A DNA stretch of 64,000 nt, from assembly GCA_023375785.1 (NCBI GenBank), contig SZWC01006738.1:45627-109626 (forward strand), written 5' to 3'. This stretch comes from Penium margaritaceum (lineage: Eukaryota > Streptophyta > Zygnematophyceae > Desmidiales > Peniaceae). The notes beneath the pieces are model-generated. The model was not told the origin of the DNA, did not search any database, and saw only the letters and a list, made by a program, of their open reading frames with translations. The position numbers and the translations under genes are program-made. Positions 11,429 to 22,823 of the stretch are shown here, one piece after another (position 1 is the first letter of the stretch; every line of letters starts with the position of its first letter).

Positions 11429-12800
11429 AGTAGTCCGCTGATGCAGCCAGCATGCACCGCGTCATGCCAATCCATCGACCGGTGCTTGCGTCAAAGCGCT
11501 TCCCCACTTTTCGCTGCCTCCCGCTACGGCACTGTAGATTTGGTGGCGCATCGTCGCTCTGTTGCAATCCCTCCAACTCAGCTTGCTTCAGTGAATCATC
11601 AACCGGACGGCTCCCCAAGGATCTCTCTCGCTCTCGCGAAACATCGCCCGAACGACCGGCGCGTCCGATGGATTTTCCACCGACGCCCGATCCATACTCT
11701 GCCGGGAGTGCGCGCCTTGGCACCCTAGGTGCCTCATCCGCCGGATCCTTTCGGTGGATCTCCTCATCAGCTTGATCATCATCAGAGTCCTCCGCGTCGG
11801 CTGCCACCGCTGGTGCACCTTCCCGCTCTGATGGCGCATCCTCAACTTCGGCGTCCGGCGGCTTTTTCTCATAATCAAGGAGCTGAAACCACTCCCCCGT
11901 CTTTGGAGAGTCCACCACGCCCACGTCGTTGCTGCTGATGTAGCTCTGCTGCCCGTCAAACTCGACGTCTCGGCTGCGGATTACCTCCTCCTTGCGCATG
12001 TCATAGAGCCGGTACGCCTTATACGCACTCTCATAGCCAAGGAAGAGATACGACTTTGCCCGCGGCTCCAGCTTGCTGTCACGCCTCTGCACAGCTTGAA
12101 CCACCTCATGCGCCTTGCACCCGAACACTTTCAGGTGCGCCACACTTGGCTTGCGCCCGCTCCAAACCTCCTGCGGCATCTTCCAGCCGCTCCTCCCCTT
12201 GAGCACTAATGTGGGAGTGAGGTTGATGGTGTAGCTCGCCATAGGCACAGCCTCCACCCAGAAGCTTTGCGGCACTTCCGCATCCACCAACATGGTCCGT
12301 ACCATGTTCAACAGCGTTTGGTTCATCCGCTCCGCCATGCCATTTGACTGAGGCAATTACGGCATAGTTTGATGCCATTTTATGCCATGCTGCTTCATCC
12401 ACCCGCTACAGCCCACGTACTCTCCGCCGTTGTCACTGCGTAGCGCTGTGACCTTCCGGTCAGTCTGCCTCTCCACCGCGGTGACATACTCCTTCAGCCG
12501 GTCCAGGACCTCGCCTTTCTGCTTCATGAAGTACACGAAGAGTTTTCTGCTGTAGTCATCAATGAAGGTGACGAAGTAACGCGCGCCGCTCTTTGACGCC
12601 GCCTTGAATGGTCCGCACACGTCGCTGTGCACAACCTCCAGCAGGTCCGAGGCGCGATTCACGTTCTTGTTGAACGGTTTGCGCCGTGCCTTGCCCAAAA
12701 TGCAAGGCTTGCACTTTTTGTGCTTTGCTGCATCTGTTGCCTCTTCCGCACCGTCGATGACGAGGCCGCGTACCAGCTCGTGCTTCGCCATCTCCTTCAC
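11403..12800 (-). pseudogene. Element C integrase
   Basis: From high to low coordinates: the Cys-containing end of the zinc-binding region (CKPCILGKARRKPF), the catalytic core (HSDVCGPF, then TFIDDYSRKLFVYF and RSDNGGEY), and the long C-terminal half with NGMAERMNQTLLNMVRTML and the Copia GKR-type region (LKVFGCKAHEVVQ). An acidic linker leads to the RT. It would insert the cDNA into chromosomes. It is part of a broken element. Confidence 0.88.
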
Positions 12801-12887
12801 GACTGCGAGTGAGGAATGCCCCAGTCGTCGGTGCTAGAGCTCCAGATCAGCTCCTCCTCCTTTGGCCAGGTTCACGGTGCGTTCCTG

Positions 12888-13682
12888 CTAGTCTGCTGAA
12901 TCTGTCGCCACGGGGATCACCTTGGTCTCCACGATGTAGTGGCCTCCCTCGCGCTTAGCCTCCAGCACGGGCTCGCCGCCACCGTCCTTCCGCATGACTG
13001 CCCCTCTTCTCCTGAAGAGCACCTCGTACCCCTTGTGAGTCAGGCGGCTGACACTTAGAATGTCAACCAAGCCGGGTACGTGCTGCACGTCCTTGATGAC
13101 GCGCTGCACCCGCTTTCCACCAACCACCACCTCCACGTCCACATCTCCTTGGCCAGCCGCCGGCTCGACCTTGTCGTTCGTAACCACCATGGATTTGCCA
13201 GACTTGGTGTAGTTGATGAACCCGACCTTCTCGACCTGGGTATGCTCCTCCGCTCCAGAGTCAAGGCATCGCCGGTTGGCCTTCTTGAGGTAGTGGTTTC
13301 GAGTTCCATTGAGGAGCGCCTTCTTGCCTTTGGCGTCCTTGCCGCCGGCCTTTGCCTCCTCGGTGCATTCACGGGCCCAATGGCCCTCCTTGCCGCAGTT
13401 TTGGCACACACCCTTCTTGGCGCCCTTCTTGCCGCCATGTCCGCCACCTCCCTTGGCCCTGCTTCCGCCACCACGCGTTTTGGTGACGAGGGCCGATGAG
13501 GACGACGAGGACTCCCCGTAGCTCCGTCGCTGCGCCTCGTTGTGGATGTACTCTGCGACCGCGCCATAGGTGAGCTTGTCCTCTGCCCATCCTCCTAAGA
13601 CCGTAATGAGAGGGCTCCAACTGTTAGGAAGGGCCATGAGGAGGGCCATCGCCTGCAGCTGCGTGTCGATCTCCCACCCCAC
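12888..13682 (-). pseudogene. Element C gag C-terminus, zinc knuckle and protease
   Basis: The gag capsid end (MALLMALPNSWSPLITVLGG) is followed by a Gly/Lys-rich basic segment, a CCHC zinc knuckle (CQNCGKEGHWAREC near 13390) that binds RNA, and the aspartic protease with LDSGAEEH near 13250 and VQHVPGLVDILSVSRL. Order and motifs are typical for Copia. Part of the gag is missing in the gap on the right. Confidence 0.88.
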
Positions 13683-13761
13683 GTCGTTGCACTATAAGGC
13701 AAGCGACTCAATCTGCTGCATGGCGGTGATGACATCATCTCCCTCCTTGATTCTCACTGTC

Positions 13762-14035
13762 NNNNNNNNNNNNNNNNNNNNNNNNNNNNNNNNNNNNNNN
13801 NNNNNNNNNNNNNNNNNNNNNNNNNNNNNNNNNNNNNNNNNNNNNNNNNNNNNNNNNNNNNNNNNNNNNNNNNNNNNNNNNNNNNNNNNNNNNNNNNNNN
13901 NNNNNNNNNNNNNNNNNNNNNNNNNNNNNNNNNNNNNNNNNNNNNNNNNNNNNNNNNNNNNNNNNNNNNNNNNNNNNNNNNNNNNNNNNNNNNNNNNNNN
14001 NNNNNNNNNNNNNNNNNNNNNNNNNNNNNNNNNNN
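13762..14035. other. Assembly gap flanked by a 228-bp duplicate
   Basis: 274 N bases. The 228 bases on the left (13534-13761) and on the right (14036-14263) are the same apart from about one base, and both encode the same piece of gag. This looks like two overlapping contigs that were not merged, not a real duplication. Confidence 0.85.
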
Positions 14036-14328
14036 GCCTCGTTGCGGATGTACTCTGCGACCGCGCCATAGGTGAGCTTGTCCTCTGCCCATCCTCCTAA
14101 GACCGTAATGAGAGGGCTCCAACTGTTAGGAAGGGCCATGAGGAGGGCCATCGCCTGCAGCTGCGTGTCGATCTCCCACCCCACGTCGTTGCACTATAAG
14201 GCAAGCGACTCAATCTGCTGCATGGCGGTGATGACATCATCTCCCTCCTTGATTCTCACTGTCAGGAGTCGCTTCCTTGCGAATATTTTGTTCGCCAACG
14301 ACTTGGATTGATGGATAGCACAGAGTTT

Positions 14329-14616
14329 TTACCAAGCTTCGGCTGCCAGCTTGCAGCCCTGGAAGTAGCCCCACTGCGACTCGGCCGTCCTGGACACCAG
14401 CAGCATGAGCGCCTCCATGTTCTTCTTTGTGAAGGCCTCCTTCTGCGCTTCCGTCGCCGTCACTTCGTCGAGGACTTCCGTTCCCTTCATGACCTCCAGC
14501 AACCCCTTATGCGCGAGGTGCAACTCGAAGTGCCACCTCCATAGCCCGTAGCCAGGGCCACCTGCATACTTCTGGATGGGCTGCGTCTCCTTCTGCGCCA
14601 TTTGCGCAGTCTTCAA
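14329..14616 (-). pseudogene. Element C gag, N-terminal part
   Basis: The frame MKTAQMAQKETQPIQKYAGG then GYGLWRWHFELHLAHKGLLE shows the Copia gag N-terminal signature, a hydrophobic [FY]-x-LW-x-W segment also seen in families D and E. It starts about 95 bases inside the primer-binding site and runs leftward toward the gap. It would form the particle shell. Confidence 0.8.
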
Positions 14617-14709
14617 CTCTGGGACCTCAGAGCTTGACGGCGATGTCGTCCCTGACGACAGTCCTGTCCGCCGCGAAAGCCGTGAGCGATGTGTAGACCG
14701 GCCAGGGCC

Positions 14710-14724
14710 GTGGGCCCATAACCC
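14710..14724 (-). other. Element C primer-binding site, half-tRNA type
   Basis: On the element strand GGGTTATGGGCCCAC lies two bases after the 5' LTR. All 15 bases are complementary to the anticodon stem-loop of plant-type initiator tRNA-Met. Confidence 0.8.
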
Positions 14725-14726
14725 TC

Positions 14727-15709
14727 TGTCATTAAACGGCCTCCGGGTGGAGGCAGTTCCAACGTGGCCCGACGGGTCTACTTTGTGTTCATGGCAATGT
14801 TTTTGTGCGGGTGGTTCTGAGTCTAAGCGTGAGCTTTCTGGTCACCTCACGCTATGTTTCTGGGAGTTGAAGGCATTTGTTAGACAGTCACTTTTGCGAA
14901 GGAAAGAACGCGATTTTGCATTAGTTTTAGAACATGGACATGATATCAACATTTGTAGGGCTAGTCATGAGCTCTCCAAACCGTGCGCAATTCGGATAAC
15001 CGTAGCTCCCGCTACGTCAGTCAAAGCGCAGCACCCCAAACCAGCCGCTCACTTGGCAGCGCGCACCACGTCGCCCGCCGAGGCGCCTTCACACATCAAG
15101 GACCCATCAAAACGCCATTCCGGAGGCGCAGATGTCCCTACGCGTAGTGGCGGCGCCCCTTGCACCTTTGGGGTCTTTTCGATGAGTTAATCATCGAGTT
15201 TGGTGATGGGGATGGATGTGGGTCGAAACCTGTTCGCGGACTTCCAGTCGGAATTTTGACCAAGTCCCCGAGTAACAAATTGTACTACTGAGTTTCGGAC
15301 TCCGAGCCAGGATTTTGGCTAAGTCCCTTTGTAACAAACTGCACTCCTGAAATCCGGCGGATCATCCACCGGACGCCTCGGCAGTCCTTCCGGAGCAAAA
15401 TCCCCAGATGGCATTTTGTTACTCGCTCCGGTCAATTATTCACCGGAAGTCGAACTGCGGCCGGCTCCCAGAACCGCCGCGCACACCCCAACTTTGGAAG
15501 CCCATATCTCCCTCGTTACTAGTTCGATACCGGTGAAACAACTTCCACCGGATTCAGCAACTTGTCAACTTTCAGCGGCAATCCTTCATTTTAGGATCGG
15601 AGCAATCCTCAAGTCTCCAGATCCGTCGACGAGGATTTTCCTCTCTCTGGCGGCTCGTCGGCGCCTACCGGCGCCGCACTTGGGCATGCAGAGGGGCAAA
15701 TCTTCAACA
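14727..15709 (-). repeat. Element C 5' LTR
   Basis: A 983-bp LTR starting TGTCATTAAACGG and ending ATCTTCAACA on the plus strand, paired with 8812-9803. The primer-binding site touches its left side. Confidence 0.95.
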
Positions 15710-15714
15710 GTAGG
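15710..15714. repeat. Target-site duplication of element C, right copy
   Basis: GTAGG, the partner of 8807-8811. Confidence 0.9.
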
Positions 15715-16831
15715 TCCATAGCAGGTAGGACCAGGCATGATGGGCAGGTTCAGCCAAGTTCTCAGAAATCCTGATTGCTTGCTGAATGCGAGGACTCACT
15801 TGATTGTCCGGAACCATGTATGCAGCTTTGGTGAAGTATGTGAAGTCAGACACTGCTTGTGATGGCGATCCGAGTGGTGGAGGTGAATAGTGCCCGTTGT
15901 AGAAATCCCATAGGCAGTGAATCTGGACAAATTGCTTAAAATTGTGGACCCAGTGCGGGAGTTTCTCACCATCGAGTTTGTCCACTTTGATTTTGTGCAG
16001 TTGCAATGATTCTGGAGCTGCGGGCATTGTGTTTTCCATGCGCATAAACAGTGTTCTTGCTTCTGCCGTTGTTTGGGCTTGCACTGAGATCTGCTGCATG
16101 GGTATGGCTGGATGTGGCTGAACGAGTGGCACTCCTTCTGTAGCTGCTGCAGGTTGGGCCATAAAGGATTGTGGCATGGGTGCCGGTTGAGCGTGATGAA
16201 ATGCTACCATACGTGGCACTAATGGCACGTTTTGGGGTTGTGCCACAAACTGTTGTGGCATTCCTCCATTTGCAGATGCTCCATGTTGTACCTGTTGATG
16301 GGTAGCAAGTTGCACGATAGGAGGAGGACTTCTTTGAGGCAGATGTGCTGATGATGCTTGTGAATGCTGTTGCCATTGCATCTGCCGTTGCAGTTGTTGT
16401 TGTTGTTGTTGTTGCATCATCTGTTGTTGCGGCTTTTGTTCATACAGAGCCAGCTGCTGTTGAAGCATCTGCTGCTGTTATTGAAGTTGAGCATTCTGTG
16501 CTACTAAAGCAACATGTGACTGCTGCAACTGTTGCGTGTGTGACGTTTGAGCAACATGAGTAAGCTGCTCTTGTTGTCAAAGGAGCTCTTGGGCTCCAAT
16601 CTGTTGCCTCAATGCCTCTCTGTCGTGTTTTGCAGCTTGACGCGCCAATGCTTCTTGTTGCGCCATCCGCTGTGCCTCTTCTGCCAAGCGTTGCGCCTGT
16701 GCTGCTTGGCATTGTGCGTGATCTGCAACATGGCGTCCTTGCTCCTGACCCATGCGCAAACCGTGCAAGACAGACTCATTGTCACGTTGAGGAGAACCTT
16801 CCCTTGGGTTATTAGGTTCCATGTTACTCAT
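15715..16831 (-). pseudogene. A1 gag, Gln-rich N-terminal part
   Basis: Reading leftward from MSNMEPNNPREGSPQRDNES, a charged helical segment rich in Ala, Gln and Arg (AQAQRLAEEAQRMAQQEAL) is followed by a long Gln tract (QQMMQQQQQQQLQRQMQWQQ), a Pro/Gln/Met-rich spacer, and the capsid-like part (KVDKLDGEKLPHWVHNFKQF) that ends where element C entered. The capsid continues beyond C at 8310-8806. Long Gln tracts ahead of the capsid are unusual for Copia gag and are shared with A2. It is a broken fossil. Confidence 0.75.
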
Positions 16832-16987
16832 GAGAACCTTTGTGCTTGTGCATCGTACAGGTTGAACAACGAGCCGGATGCGTCAACCTTGCTGCTGTCA
16901 CTCCCCTGTATAGTAGTGGTGGAGAACTTCCCCACCAACTCTACACTATGCGGCTGCTGCTACTGCACTAGCTGAAAGCACGAACCT

Positions 16988-16999
16988 GCTCTGATACCA
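16988..16999 (-). other. A1 primer-binding site
   Basis: GCTCTGATACCA here is TGGTATCAGAGC on the element strand, complementary to the 3' end of plant initiator tRNA-Met, and touches the LTR end at 17000. Confidence 0.9.
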
Positions 17000-18060
17000 T
17001 GTTAGATTTATGCACGACCATAGCAAAGGCTGAGTAGGCATTGTTATCGTGCCAGGACCTTGTCGTGCTCAGCTGGACTAGTACAAACTGTTAAAAAGTA
17101 CAAAGCCGAAGGAATAAACTGTTTTTTTGGTGTGGGGAAATCTGACTTTATCATGAAACATACAAGTACAAGTATAGTGACGCTAAGTACAAGTCTCACA
17201 GCAGCTTATGTACAGCTACGTGCTCTGACTCTGTTCCTGTCCCAAGCTGGGCGCAACACCTTTCCAGGCTCCCAGCCTTGTGGCAAGTATCTTGGCGTAT
17301 CTTGCAGGTTGACAGGCCTTCAGGAAGTCAAGGCGCCTCCTAGCCAAGCGGGTAGAGCTGCAAGGCTCACTGGGTCGACAGAGGGAACTCCAGTAGGATC
17401 TGGATCTGAGCACCAAGTGAGAAGGCTGACTTGAAGGGGTGATGATGATGGCTATCGCTGAGGTAGTCTAGAATGTTGAGTTACTGTAGTGACAGCTACT
17501 GGCCTCTTTTTTTACTGCTGCTCTGGCTTGTACCCTAGGTGGCGGTCCCTTGCTGTCCCAATTGTAGTGGTCCCAATGGTCCCCGATTCTGAATCATCAG
17601 TAGTGGTCCGGGCGGTTCCAGATGCTCATGCAGTAAAGCGCCTTCTGACGTTGGAGGCCTTGCCGATGATGGAGACATTATTGAACGAGGTTGTGCATGT
17701 GTTAGGCGACCTCGCTGTTGTCTGTACAATGTTGGATAGCAACCTCGTAGTACTACTTGCCCCATACTGCCTTGTGTGAGGCAGTTGCCAAGTTATCCAA
17801 TGTTGGACAGCAACCTCGGCTAGGTGGCCGAAATTTGTCCTCCACGATGTTGGACCAATTGTACATGTCTGGGTCATGAACACAACCACTTGGACTAGAA
17901 TCCAGGTATTCTTTGGCCTGTACAATGGAAAACTCCCCCTGGGAGTTTTCCCGGTAAACCACAGAACAAATTCGTCACTTGCTGTAGAAGGCTCCGAATC
18001 AGAATCCGACTGCGTCAGGTTGAATCAGAAATCCAGCATAGTTATCACTGTACTTCAACA
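17000..18060 (-). repeat. Family-A LTR 1, shared by units A1 and A2
   Basis: A 1061-bp LTR, plus-strand ends TGTTAGATTTATG and GTACTTCAACA. A primer-binding site touches its left edge and a polypurine tract touches its right edge. It therefore serves as the 5' LTR of A1 and the 3' LTR of A2 at once, the mark of a tandem arrangement. Confidence 0.9.
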
Positions 18061-18069
18061 CTCCCCCTT
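18061..18069 (-). other. A2 polypurine tract
   Basis: CTCCCCCTT here is AAGGGGGAG on the element strand, directly before the 3' LTR. Confidence 0.85.
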
Positions 18070-18099
18070 GATAGGTGCTTTGGTGAAGATGAGCGTAGA

Positions 18100-19740
18100 A
18101 CACCCCAAAACTACTCTGAAGCAAAGAAGTCAATGATTTCTTCGGTTTCCATGAGCCTTGGTTTGATGAGAGGGATGTCTACTTCCTCGTCCGAGTTGTA
18201 AGGCACCTCAATGAAGTTTGAGATTTTTATTGGGTGAAAGAAACTTGGCTCCTCCTTCATTTCGACTTTTGGATTCCCAGAAACGTTTTTCTAGGTCTCT
18301 CCGTGTGCCTGTCCGGGAATGTGGTCTGCTTCGTAAGAATTGTGGCAACTTGGAGCACCTCCTTGATGTACGAATGTAATTCTCTCATGCATTTTGTCAA
18401 CTCCCAGTCTCTCCTCCTTTTCTGCTCCAAGGTTGCATGTCTCCAAGCTCGCAGGTTGATCCTTGGAGACTCTAGATGCGATTGAGGTGTCCAAGGTAGT
18501 TGTCTGCTATTCTTTGAGATGCTGGCTCGCTGTGGGAACTTCCAATGATGATGTCCTTTGTTGGAAAAGACGAAGGCGGGCTGGCAGAATAGGGTTGATG
18601 GCCAGAAAACAATTTCTGACCCTCTGCTCACTTGGAGGTGGAGTGGAGAAGGCCGTTTTTGCAACTCTGTAGCTCATTTAGTCGGATACGCATGCACTGT
18701 TGCGATTCTAGGTCGGCTGCTGTAGTTGAGTGCTTGATTGGAGACGGTCCCCTGTCCTCGTCTCCCCCTCAGAAGCACGTTTGCTACTCCGGAGTTTGTC
18801 GCTCACAGAGAATTCGCTGGTGGACCCGTTTGGAGTCACGTATCTCCTCTCTCGCACTTGACACTTAGCGCGAAATCCCTGAACAGTGCAAGCTGGGTCG
18901 TTTCGTCGATTTCTACCAGTAGTTGACACTGTAGCAGTGCAAGACGATTTTCTGGCTGGGATTGGTCGCGCTAGAGGAGAGAACTCGGCCGCTTGCCTCG
19001 TTCCGTGTGCAGTTGTAAGCTTTCGCTCAGCTACTCCTCTCGCCCGCTTGCTTCCGTGTTTTGCGCTGCTGCAAAGATTTCCACCACTTCCACCGGTCGG
19101 GGAGGTGACGTGATCGCTGTGGGAGTCCGCGAGCTTTGAAGCGACCGGCGTAGAGGTCGAGTCCACTCTGACTTTCGTCACCGCGGTGAGTGCGCATGCT
19201 GCTGTGTCAGCAGTTTTGCCGCATGCACTGTTCGCCGCGAAAATTGGCTGTTCTGCATTTTTATGGCTGCTGCTTCATGTCCTGTTTGCTGCAGGCCGAT
19301 GGGAAGCGGATTTGCGGCTTTGAATTGGAACGCCACGGGTTCCGCGGTGCTCACTGCCGCTTGCGAGAGCGAGCGGCAGTGAGCCGCGAGCTCGACGCAG
19401 CATTCCGACGGCGCCATTTGGCGTCCGCATCATCAAATGTCGCGCAAACGAGCGGCGGCGTCTTGCTGACGTCGCTGACTTGAGAATTTTTTCCCCGCGC
19501 CAACGACGCGGTCATCCTGGTTTTGTAAATCTTTGTTCGGCAAAACCACTTGCGGAAAAGCAGCCACCGTAGACTTTCCAGCTTCTGCTGCTTGCTGCTG
19601 CTGCTGAATCTGGTGCTGGTGCTGACGTTTTCCTGTAGCAGGCAGTTGCCTCTTTAATGACGAATGGTTGTGGGCTTCCACCTTGGCCAGTTTTTAGGGC
19701 GATGTCGCTGGTGCACCACACACTTGAGTTTTGTGCAAAT
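18100..19740 (-). other. A2 extra segment between RNase H and 3' LTR
   Basis: About 1.6 kb between the end of pol and the polypurine tract, far longer than usual in Copia. A closely similar segment stands at the same place in A3 (26510-28190). It has Ser/Ala/Arg-rich open frames (for example MAPSECCVELAAHCRSLSQA near 19417) without membrane segments or envelope motifs, plus a Gln-rich stretch near 19630. Sireviruses and some other Copia groups carry extra sequence here, but I cannot assign a function. It could be untranslated. Confidence 0.6.
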
Positions 19741-19742
19741 TT

Positions 19743-21737
19743 TCAGATTCTTTGCCCATTCCTTGAAGAATCTGCTGCATGCTGCTTGCTCCCATGTTGT
19801 AAACTGCACCAGTGGCTTGAATGTGAGGCGACGTTGATCTCAGGTGGCCAAGGGGTAGAGTGAAGGTGTCCATAGGAGCTTGGTAGACATTGCCTTTCTT
19901 CACAGTTGCACTCTCCCTTACTGCTGCACTTGTGGCAGAGTGTGCTCCATGCATCATGAAGAACGAGGGCAGGTCCAGCTGCGTGTCGAGCAACATGGTG
20001 TGGGTCTGCATTTTCGACTTTCGTGTGCCGACGAAGTCCTTCCTCTTTCGTCGATACTGCAAAGAGTGCGCTTGAGGTGAGTCCACACTGCATGGCACAT
20101 TTGTTGAAGATTTCTTTTGGAACGCTCTTTGTCAGAAATTCTGCTGCTTGATCCAAACCAGGCACGTGCACGAGGTGTACTGTGCCGTCAAGGACCTTCG
20201 ACCGGATCCAATGTCCGCGTATGTCAATGTGTTTTGTCCGTCCTTGAAACTTTGTAGAATTGGCTAGGTCGATTGCAGACTTGTTGTCCACGTAGATTTC
20301 AGTGGGACTCTCCTGCCGAAATCCGATGTCGTCAAGAAGGTTTCACAAGCAGGTCACCTCCTGTGTGGCAGATGTAGCTGCGACATACTCAGCTTCGGCA
20401 GAGCTGTGTATGATAATGTTCTGCCGCTTGCTAGACCATGAGATAGCTGCGCCGGATAGGAGGTACACAAAGCCAGTGATGGTGTGCCGATCCTCCTCTG
20501 TACCCCCAAAATATGCGTCAACAAAGCACTTAAGCTCCAAGTCCTTGGAATTGCCAAAGCTCAATGCTGTGTCCTTTGTTGCTCTCATGTACATGAGGGC
20601 ACGGTCGAGCTCTTTGCATGCCTGAGTTGAGCAGGTCTCATTCCCATATGCAAGGTTTCCTACAACATACTGTAGGCCAGGACGTGTGCAGCTTGCAGCG
20701 TGCATGAGTGATCCAACTCTGCTGCGATAGTCTGTTTCACTCCTCCCCCTTACTCCACGATGGGTCAGTTGCTACTGGGTCAAAGGTGTAGGTATATGCC
20801 GCTCGGGCACGTCAAAGCGTTCAGAGACTTTGGTGCAGTAGGTCTCTTGGCTCAACTCCAGAACGCGCAAGTCGTGGTTGCGCTTGATGTTCATGCCAAG
20901 GTAGTACTCGAAGGATGGCATGAGGGTGATGTTCACTTCCTTGGCCATTGCTTTAGCTATTGAGTGGATGAACTGAGCAGATGGTCCGATGATAAGGATA
21001 TCATCCACGTACATGAGTGCGTAGTAGTCAGGACAAGCGTCAAGAGCGGGTCTGTGAAGAAAGACACAGCCGTCGTAGGCTGATGGCTTGAAGTTCAGGT
21101 TTTCCAGCAGCGCTTGCAGCTTCTTGTACCAGAGGAGTGGACTTTGCTTGAGGCCGTAGAGGCTCTTCACCAGCTTGTAGACTCTTCCACTCCCGTCATC
21201 GTAACCTTCCGGTTGTTTCATGAACACCGTAGTGTCCATCTCTCCATGCAAGAAGGCGTTCTTGACATCAAGCTGTTGCACTGTGTAGTCCTCAACTGCT
21301 GCAACAGCAAGCATGATGCGTGCCGTTGTGCAGTGGCTCAAAGGTGCGTAGGTCTCAAAGAAGTCCTTGCCTTCTACCTACGTAAAGCCTTTTGCCATCA
21401 GACGCGCTTTGAACTTGTCGATGCTCCCATCAGCCTTGGTCTTGATCCGGAACACCCACTTTACCCCGACAGGTCGTGAGTGTGGTGGTGGCTCGGTGAG
21501 CTCCCACATCCCCTGTTCCATCAGACTGTTGTACTTTGTGTCCAATGTTGCTTTCCACTCTGCTGCATGTTCTCCACTTAGAGCTTCTTTAAGAGATTTG
21601 GGCTCTGGTGGGAGATCCTTCACTTCGTGTGAAATAAGTGCTGCAAGATGTGTCGTAGCAAATTCTGCGAGGAAAGCCTCGTCGTTTTTTGTAGACTGAG
21701 CATGCCGTGATGGCAAAGTTGTGCTCTGTCTCATCAT
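19743..21737 (-). pseudogene. A2 reverse transcriptase and RNase H
   Basis: RT begins near 21737 and shows KWVFRIKTKADGSIDKFKAR, QQLDVKNAFLHGEMDTTVFM, YGLKQSPLLWYKKL and the catalytic ALMYVDDILIIG near 21010. RNase H follows (LQYVVGNLAYG, CFVDAYFGG, HSSAEAEYVAATSA, then DNKSAIDLANSTKFQGRTKH and HIDIRGHWIRSKV). It would synthesise element DNA. It is fossil and broken. The A RT differs clearly from those of C and the 1-1976 element, so it is another Copia lineage. Confidence 0.88.
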
Positions 21738-21791
21738 CCCCTTTCTACTGCTCCAATTGATGTTGCACGAGGCGTGTGAAACGCCGCTCGC

Positions 21792-22820
21792 TCACAGCAA
21801 CCGGCGGTTGTACCTTCCTCGCCGCCTACTGACTATTCTACACCGGTTCCACTGGACTTCATCATATCCTACATCAACAGGCTTGTTGTCCAAGGTGGGG
21901 CATTCAAGGTGGTGAGCGCCGAAGGGCACATGCGTGCGCATCGTCTCCTTATGTGCCTCATCCAGATCCGCAAAGGATAGAGGAGCTATGTCTGCTGCTA
22001 AATCTGCTTCCACCAGTGATTCAACGTAAGAGTCGTAGAAAGTTTGTAGCAGATCAGGGGTGGTTGCACGCTTGTCCTCCCAAGATGCACGTGTGAGATT
22101 CTCGAAAAAAATGGTGTCACGGCTGACGATAGTGCACTGTGAGTCCACTTCAAAGAACTCCCAACCTTTCATGTTGGAAGCTTGGCCAATGAATAGCCCC
22201 CACAATGCCTTGTCTGTCAGATTCATCCTTCGCTCTTTTGGCACATGTACAAGTGCCATGCTGCCAAATGTTCGGAGCGCTTTGATGTCTGGCTTGTCTC
22301 CATGCCAAGCCTGGGATGGTGTCATGTCCGGCAGCGCTGTGTGTGGTACGTGATTATGCACCCAAACGGCCTGCTTGAGCACGTAGGGCCACCAGTTGTT
22401 GTTCAACCGGGCGCCAAGGAGCATTGACTTGAGCGGATCTTGTATGGTACGATTTGCACGCTCTGCAACGCCATTCTGTTGCGGTGTGTAGGGCACCAAA
22501 AACTGCTGCACGATGCCCATGTCTTCGAGGCGAGACATGAAATCGGAGCTGGTGAACTCTCCAGCATTTTCAGACCGTAAGACTTGCAGATTCTTGTTAC
22601 TCTACCTCTCCGCCATGGCTAACCACTTGAAAAAGTATGTAGATGCCTTATCTCTTGTCTTGAGGGCATAGCACCAGGTGAAACGTATTGCGTCATCCAT
22701 GAAGAGGAGGAAGTATCGATGACGTGAGTTTATTGTGGCCGTTGGTAGTGGTCCACAAATGTCTGTGTGGACCAGTTTGAGCTTGTCAGAGATGTCACAC
22801 TTGCTGGCGGAAGGGAACAC
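21792..22820 (-). pseudogene. A2 integrase
   Basis: The catalytic core starts near 22800 (KCDISDKLKLVHTDICGPLP, then YFLLFMDDAIRFTWCYAL), passes the second acidic motif region near 22570, and continues with LVPYTPQQNGVAERANRTIQ and the C-terminal part (WPYVLKQAVWVHNHVPHTAL, then LRTFGSMALVHVPKERRMNL). It inserts the cDNA. Part of a broken element. Confidence 0.87.
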
Positions 22821-22823
22821 TTG

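Larger units (their letters stand above)
8812..15709 (-). mobile_element. Complete-length Copia element C nested in A1 gag
   Basis: A 6.9-kb minus-strand Ty1/Copia element with two LTRs (14727-15709 at its 5' end, 8812-9803 at its 3' end), primer-binding site, polypurine tract, gag, protease, integrase, RT and RNase H in Copia order, flanked by GTAGG duplications. The LTRs differ by about 4 to 5 percent over the part I compared, so it is fairly young but younger insertions exist in the window. It is structurally whole but broken, with about five breaks plus an assembly gap in gag. Confidence 0.95.
7386..18060 (-). mobile_element. Copia family-A unit A1, truncated, with element C inside
   Basis: Minus-strand Ty1/Copia unit. 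Its 5' LTR is 17000-18060, its primer-binding site 16988-16999 and gag starts near 16830. Gag is split by the whole of element C (8812-15709) and resumes at 8806. Protease and the zinc-binding start of integrase follow down to 7386, where the unit is cut off against the family-D fragment. RT and RNase H are absent. It is a broken fossil with several breaks besides the insertion. It closely resembles unit A2. Confidence 0.85.

Noticed and set aside
16345-16975. Plus-strand frames rich in Val, Leu and Cys opposite family-A gag and LTR
   Set aside because: Antisense reading of CAG/CAA-rich gag on the other strand.
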